Part shown: piece after piece, positions 60,457-64,000 of the stretch | Layout of the letters: every line of letters starts with the position of its first letter | How positions within the stretch are numbered: the first letter of the stretch is position 1 | From: Bacteroidota bacterium | GTDB taxonomy: Bacteria > Bacteroidota > Bacteroidia > Bacteroidales > Prolixibacteraceae | Direction: 5' to 3' | Assembly: GCA_023251435.1 (NCBI GenBank) | Contig: JAHEYU010000021.1 | Span: 1-64,000, forward strand | Length of the DNA stretch: 64,000 nucleotides | Notes under the pieces: model-generated | Seen by the model: only the letters and a program-made list of their open reading frames with translations | Databases searched by the model: none | Told to the model about the DNA's origin: nothing | Made by a program: the position numbers and the translations under genes

Positions 60457-61170
60457 ATGAATCATTCATTTATTAAAATGCTCCAATACGAGTATAAAGC
60501 AAACTATATGATGTGGTTGTATAATCTTATCATTGGAGTCGGATTACTAACAACCTTTTATTTTTCTGGTACTACTCATGGTTCCGCTTATCCAATATTT
60601 ATTTTTCCAATTTTTTTGTTGTTAACATGGGTTTTTACCATTAACTCATACCAGGAATCGACCAAAAGCCAGTCAATGCAAATGTATCATCTTGTTCCAA
60701 TTTCAAGAAATACGAAATTCATATCTAAACAATGTATTACACTGTTGGCCTACCCGCTGGCATTATCATTACTTACAGCTTTTTTAATTGGAATAATCAG
60801 GATTTTTGTAAATAATCCGGATGTATTTCATAATTATAGTACCTCTTCTAATGTATCTAATCACACAAGTATAACTGGATTTAACTTGCTATTAATTTGG
60901 ATTTTCGGTCACTCTGTAAGTACTTTTTTTGCTATTATTTTCAAGAAAAACAAAATAGTATATGCCTTTCTAATTTCTTTGGGATTACAATTCGTTTCAT
61001 CTATTGCAATGGCAATCTATATTTCGATTCTCAACCTAAAAAACGGAGACAGAGTTCCAACTATTTTCACTAATAACAACATTGGCGACTATTTTGTCGT
61101 TGTTGCTTTGTTGCTTTCACTTGTTCTATATGGCATTTCGTATCATCTGTTTTTCAGGAGGCAATTGTAA
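60457..61170 (+). CDS. ABC-associated integral membrane protein (probable permease)
   Basis: six or so TM segments, between ABC ATPase and GntR regulator. Confidence 0.7.
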   Translation: MNHSFIKMLQYEYKANYMMWLYNLIIGVGLLTTFYFSGTTHGSAYPIFIFPIFLLLTWVFTINSYQESTKSQSMQMYHLVPISRNTKFISKQCITLLAYPLALSLLTAFLIGIIRIFVNNPDVFHNYSTSSNVSNHTSITGFNLLLIWIFGHSVSTFFAIIFKKNKIVYAFLISLGLQFVSSIAMAIYISILNLKNGDRVPTIFTNNNIGDYFVVVALLLSLVLYGISYHLFFRRQL

Positions 61171-61529
61171 TGGAATTTCATTCACAACGTGCTATATTTT
61201 TTCAGATTGCCGATCTGTTAACCGACGGCATCCTGGAAAAGAAATGGGCTGCCGATGAACGTGTCCCCTCGGTGCGCGAACTGGCAGCTTCGATTGAGGT
61301 GAACCCCAACACGGTGATGCGTGCCTATACTTTTCTTCAGGATCAGGGCATTATTGTCAATAAGCGGGGAATTGGCTTTTTTGTCACCAGCGATTCTGTT
61401 TCAAAGATCATTGAATTGAAAAGAGCAGAATTCATTGTACAGGAAATTCCAAAAATTTCGAGAACCTTAAAATTGCTGAATCTGTCGTTCGATGAAATGA
61501 AAAGCTTGCTCGAGGCAACTAAGATCTGA
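61170..61529 (+). CDS. GntR family (YtrA-like) transcriptional regulator
   Basis: IFFQIADLLTDGILEKKWAADERVPSVRELAASIEVNPNTVMRAYTFLQDQGII. Confidence 0.92.
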   Translation: MEFHSQRAIFFQIADLLTDGILEKKWAADERVPSVRELAASIEVNPNTVMRAYTFLQDQGIIVNKRGIGFFVTSDSVSKIIELKRAEFIVQEIPKISRTLKLLNLSFDEMKSLLEATKI

Positions 61530-61558
61530 TCATTTTATTTTCGACAACAACTGCATCG

Positions 61559-61590
61559 AACCCGTTTTCTTCCGAGAAGGCGGGTTTTTT
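61559..61590 (+). terminator. intrinsic terminator of ABC/GntR operon
   Basis: AACCCGTTTTCTTCCGAGAAGGCGGGTTTTTT. Confidence 0.85.
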
Positions 61591-61604
61591 CAGGCCATAA
61601 AACG

Positions 61605-61692
61605 AAAACTACCCTAACTTTGTGTCGATATTTGGTGAAAATTACCCTAACTTTGTTACTATATTTAGTAATAATTACCCTAACTTTGTGCC
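61605..61692 (+). repeat. three 33-bp direct repeats upstream of DUF4143 ATPase
   Basis: ACCCTAACTTTGT at 61611, 61644, 61677. Confidence 0.8.
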
Positions 61693-63054
61693 ATGTTTAA
61701 CAGATATATTATAGCAGAACTCGATACATGGCTGGCTCAATTAAGCCGCAAGCCTTTGATATTAAGGGGAGCCAGGCAAGTTGGAAAAACGACTTTGGTG
61801 ATGCAGTTTGCCAGTCGGTTTGAGCAATACATTTACCTGAATCTGGAATTACCGGAAGACCGGCAACCTTTCGAACAATTTGCCTCTGTTGAAACTTTGA
61901 TTCAGGCTCTGTTTTTTATCAAAAACTGTTCGCTGGATCAAAAGAAAAGAACCTTGATTTTTATCGATGAAATTCAGGAAGTACCTGCTGCACTAAATAT
62001 TCTGAGATATTTTTTTGAACAGGAACCAGATATTCCGGTGATTGCCGCAGGCAGTATGCTGGAAACCCTTTTCGATAAAAACATCAGTTTTCCGGTTGGT
62101 CGGGTGGAATACAAAGTGGTTAGGCCTGCCTCCTTCCCTGAATTTCTGGATGCAATGGGAGAAAAAGCTGCATTAACCCAACTGGAGAAGATTCCGGTTG
62201 CAAAATTTGCCCACTCCAAATTGTTACAGCTATTTCATACCTACACACTTATTGGTGGGATGCCCGAGATTGTTAATAGCTACAGTCAGAATAAAGATAT
62301 AAAAGCGCTTTCTCCCATATACGATTCCTTAATTGCTTCATATCTCGAGGATGTTGAGAAATATGCATCCTCCAACTCACAAATTCAGCACATTCGTCAT
62401 GCCATCTCGTTTTCATTTCCAAATGCCGGAAAGCGTATCAAATTTGAAGGCTTTGGTAATTCTGCATATAAGTCGCGCGACATGGGCGAAGCACTTCGAA
62501 TTTTAGAAAAAGCGCTCTTGCTTCAACTGATTTTCCCCTGTACATCAGCGATTTTGCCTTTAATGCCAGATGTTAAGAAATCGCCCAGATTACAAGTATT
62601 GGATACCGGACTGATTAATTATTCGGTTGGCATTCAGAAAGAAATTTTGGGAACTACCGATTTGCTCTCGGTTTATCAGGGAGCAATCATTGAACATCTG
62701 ATCGGTCAAGAGTTAATTTCCACCCAAAATCTGGCGTTGAGTGCCCTTCAATTTTGGGTGCGCGAGAAAAAGACTTCGAATGCTGAAGTGGATTATATTT
62801 TCCCTTTTGAAGGAAAACTGATCCCGATTGAGGTTAAATCGGGAAAAGAAGGAACTTTAAAGTCGTTGCACCTTTTTATGGACGAAGCGCCTCATTCGTT
62901 TGCCGTCCGGTTTTATTCGGGAGAATTGAGTGTTACAGAAGCCCAAACCACCTCCGGAAAGGTTTATCAATTGCTGAATTTGCCGTATTATCTTGGTACA
63001 CAGCTCGAAAAGCACCTGAATTGGTTTGTAAACCGAAATATTAGTAATGAGTAG
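61693..63054 (+). CDS. AAA ATPase with C-terminal DUF4143
   Basis: LILRGARQVGKTTLVMQFA, LIFIDEIQEVP, AEVDYIFPFEGKLIPIEVKSGKEG. Confidence 0.93.
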   Translation: MFNRYIIAELDTWLAQLSRKPLILRGARQVGKTTLVMQFASRFEQYIYLNLELPEDRQPFEQFASVETLIQALFFIKNCSLDQKKRTLIFIDEIQEVPAALNILRYFFEQEPDIPVIAAGSMLETLFDKNISFPVGRVEYKVVRPASFPEFLDAMGEKAALTQLEKIPVAKFAHSKLLQLFHTYTLIGGMPEIVNSYSQNKDIKALSPIYDSLIASYLEDVEKYASSNSQIQHIRHAISFSFPNAGKRIKFEGFGNSAYKSRDMGEALRILEKALLLQLIFPCTSAILPLMPDVKKSPRLQVLDTGLINYSVGIQKEILGTTDLLSVYQGAIIEHLIGQELISTQNLALSALQFWVREKKTSNAEVDYIFPFEGKLIPIEVKSGKEGTLKSLHLFMDEAPHSFAVRFYSGELSVTEAQTTSGKVYQLLNLPYYLGTQLEKHLNWFVNRNISNE

Positions 63055-63380
63055 AAGCTTTATTCCCTAATCTTTCGATCATTTATTTTTCGCATTCTCC
63101 AATTATTGCTGAATTTTTGATCCGCAATTATTTCCTAAAAAATATTAAATCCTGTAACGTTTCATTTAGCAGATCGTCATATTCTGGTGTACAGAAAATT
63201 CAGAAACAGAAAACACGATGATTTGGAAATTGGGTTTACCGGTATTCCGGGGCTCTTTTAACCTGAAAAAAGGAGCATTTTAACCGTTTTACGGTCTGAA
63301 ATCTGCCATTCATCGAAAAAAATAAGTCAAGAGGAATATTATACACGATTTTTGATTCGAAAACTACAGAAAACAAAGCC

Positions 63381-64000
63381 ATGATTAGATTAAACAACAT
63401 TCACAAATCCTATGAAATGGGAAGCAACAGTCTCCATGTTCTGAAAGGCATCGACCTTAATATTGAGCAGGGAGATTTTGTTTCTATCATGGGTTCCTCC
63501 GGTTCAGGAAAGTCAACTCTCCTGAATATTCTGGGGATGCTCGATAATTATGACAAAGGAACTTACCATTTGTCAGGCAATCTGATTGCAAATATGAGTG
63601 AGAAAAAGGCCGCCAAATATCGGAATGATATGGTGGGTTTTGTATTTCAGTCGTTCAACCTCATTTCGTTTAAAAATGCCATGGAAAACGTGGCGCTTCC
63701 ACTTTATTACAAGGGAGTTCCACGAAAAAAACGGAATCTGATCGCGATGGAATATCTCGAAAAACTGGGGCTGAAAGAGTGGGCCAACCACATGCCCAGC
63801 GAGATGTCGGGTGGTCAGAAACAGCGTGTAGCCATTGCCCGTGCACTGATTTCGCAGCCTAAAATAATTTTGGCAGATGAGCCAACCGGTGCTTTAGATA
63901 CTGCAACTTCGTACGAAGTAATGGAAATTCTGAAAGACATTAATGCCGCCGGAATTACTGTAATTATTGTTACCCACGAACACGATATTGCTGCAATGAC
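63381..64000 (+). CDS. ABC transporter ATP-binding protein (LolD/MacB-like), truncated by window end
   Basis: MIRLNNIHKSYEMGSNSLHVLKGIDLNIEQGDFVSIMGSSGSGKSTLLNILG; MSGGQKQRVAIARALI; ADEPTGALD. Confidence 0.92.
   Translation, partial: MIRLNNIHKSYEMGSNSLHVLKGIDLNIEQGDFVSIMGSSGSGKSTLLNILGMLDNYDKGTYHLSGNLIANMSEKKAAKYRNDMVGFVFQSFNLISFKNAMENVALPLYYKGVPRKKRNLIAMEYLEKLGLKEWANHMPSEMSGGQKQRVAIARALISQPKIILADEPTGALDTATSYEVMEILKDINAAGITVIIVTHEHDIAAM

Noticed and set aside
61605-61692. CRISPR-like spacing of a 13-bp repeat
   Set aside because: Only three units, repeat too short, runs into a start codon, no cas genes.

Overview
This 64-kb window looks like a Bacteroidota chromosome segment. The evidence is many TTTG-N19-20-TAnnTTTG promoters, DUF4270, PorT-like barrels and NrfHA/ResB-CcsA; placement near Marinilabiliales/Prolixibacteraceae is only an inference. 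Most of it is housekeeping: a pst-phoU-phoB/R regulon with two Pit paralogs, methionine/homocysteine genes, nrfHA nitrite reductase, a folate cluster (folM-B-K), panC/panD, glmS, cysS, metG, rsgA and an ABC/GntR operon. The best biological system I found is a minus-strand homocysteine/methionine cluster: a DUF39/COG1900 protein, a NIL-ferredoxin, a UPF0280/COG2122 protein, MetH and MetF. It is headed by a clear SAM-I (S-box) riboswitch at about 26360-26466. Other second-look items: 11-bp-phased TTAATC/GTAAT arrays (candidate Pho boxes) before the pst porin and pit genes; two small genes with in-frame TAA near the 5' end (an MNT nucleotidyltransferase and an Imm5-like gene); a promoter abutting a perfect GTGTATTA-N6-TAATACAC operator at a GntR/ABC operon; a palindromic repeat that encodes the N-terminus of the UPF0280 protein; duplicated intergenic elements with 11-bp-phased GTCAT; a duplicated translation-start region and a CRP/FNR-like palindrome before nrfH; and a 3x33-bp promoter-like repeat before a DUF4143 ATPase. 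No rRNA, tRNA, CRISPR array or transposase was identified. All assignments come from reading the sequence; no searches were run.
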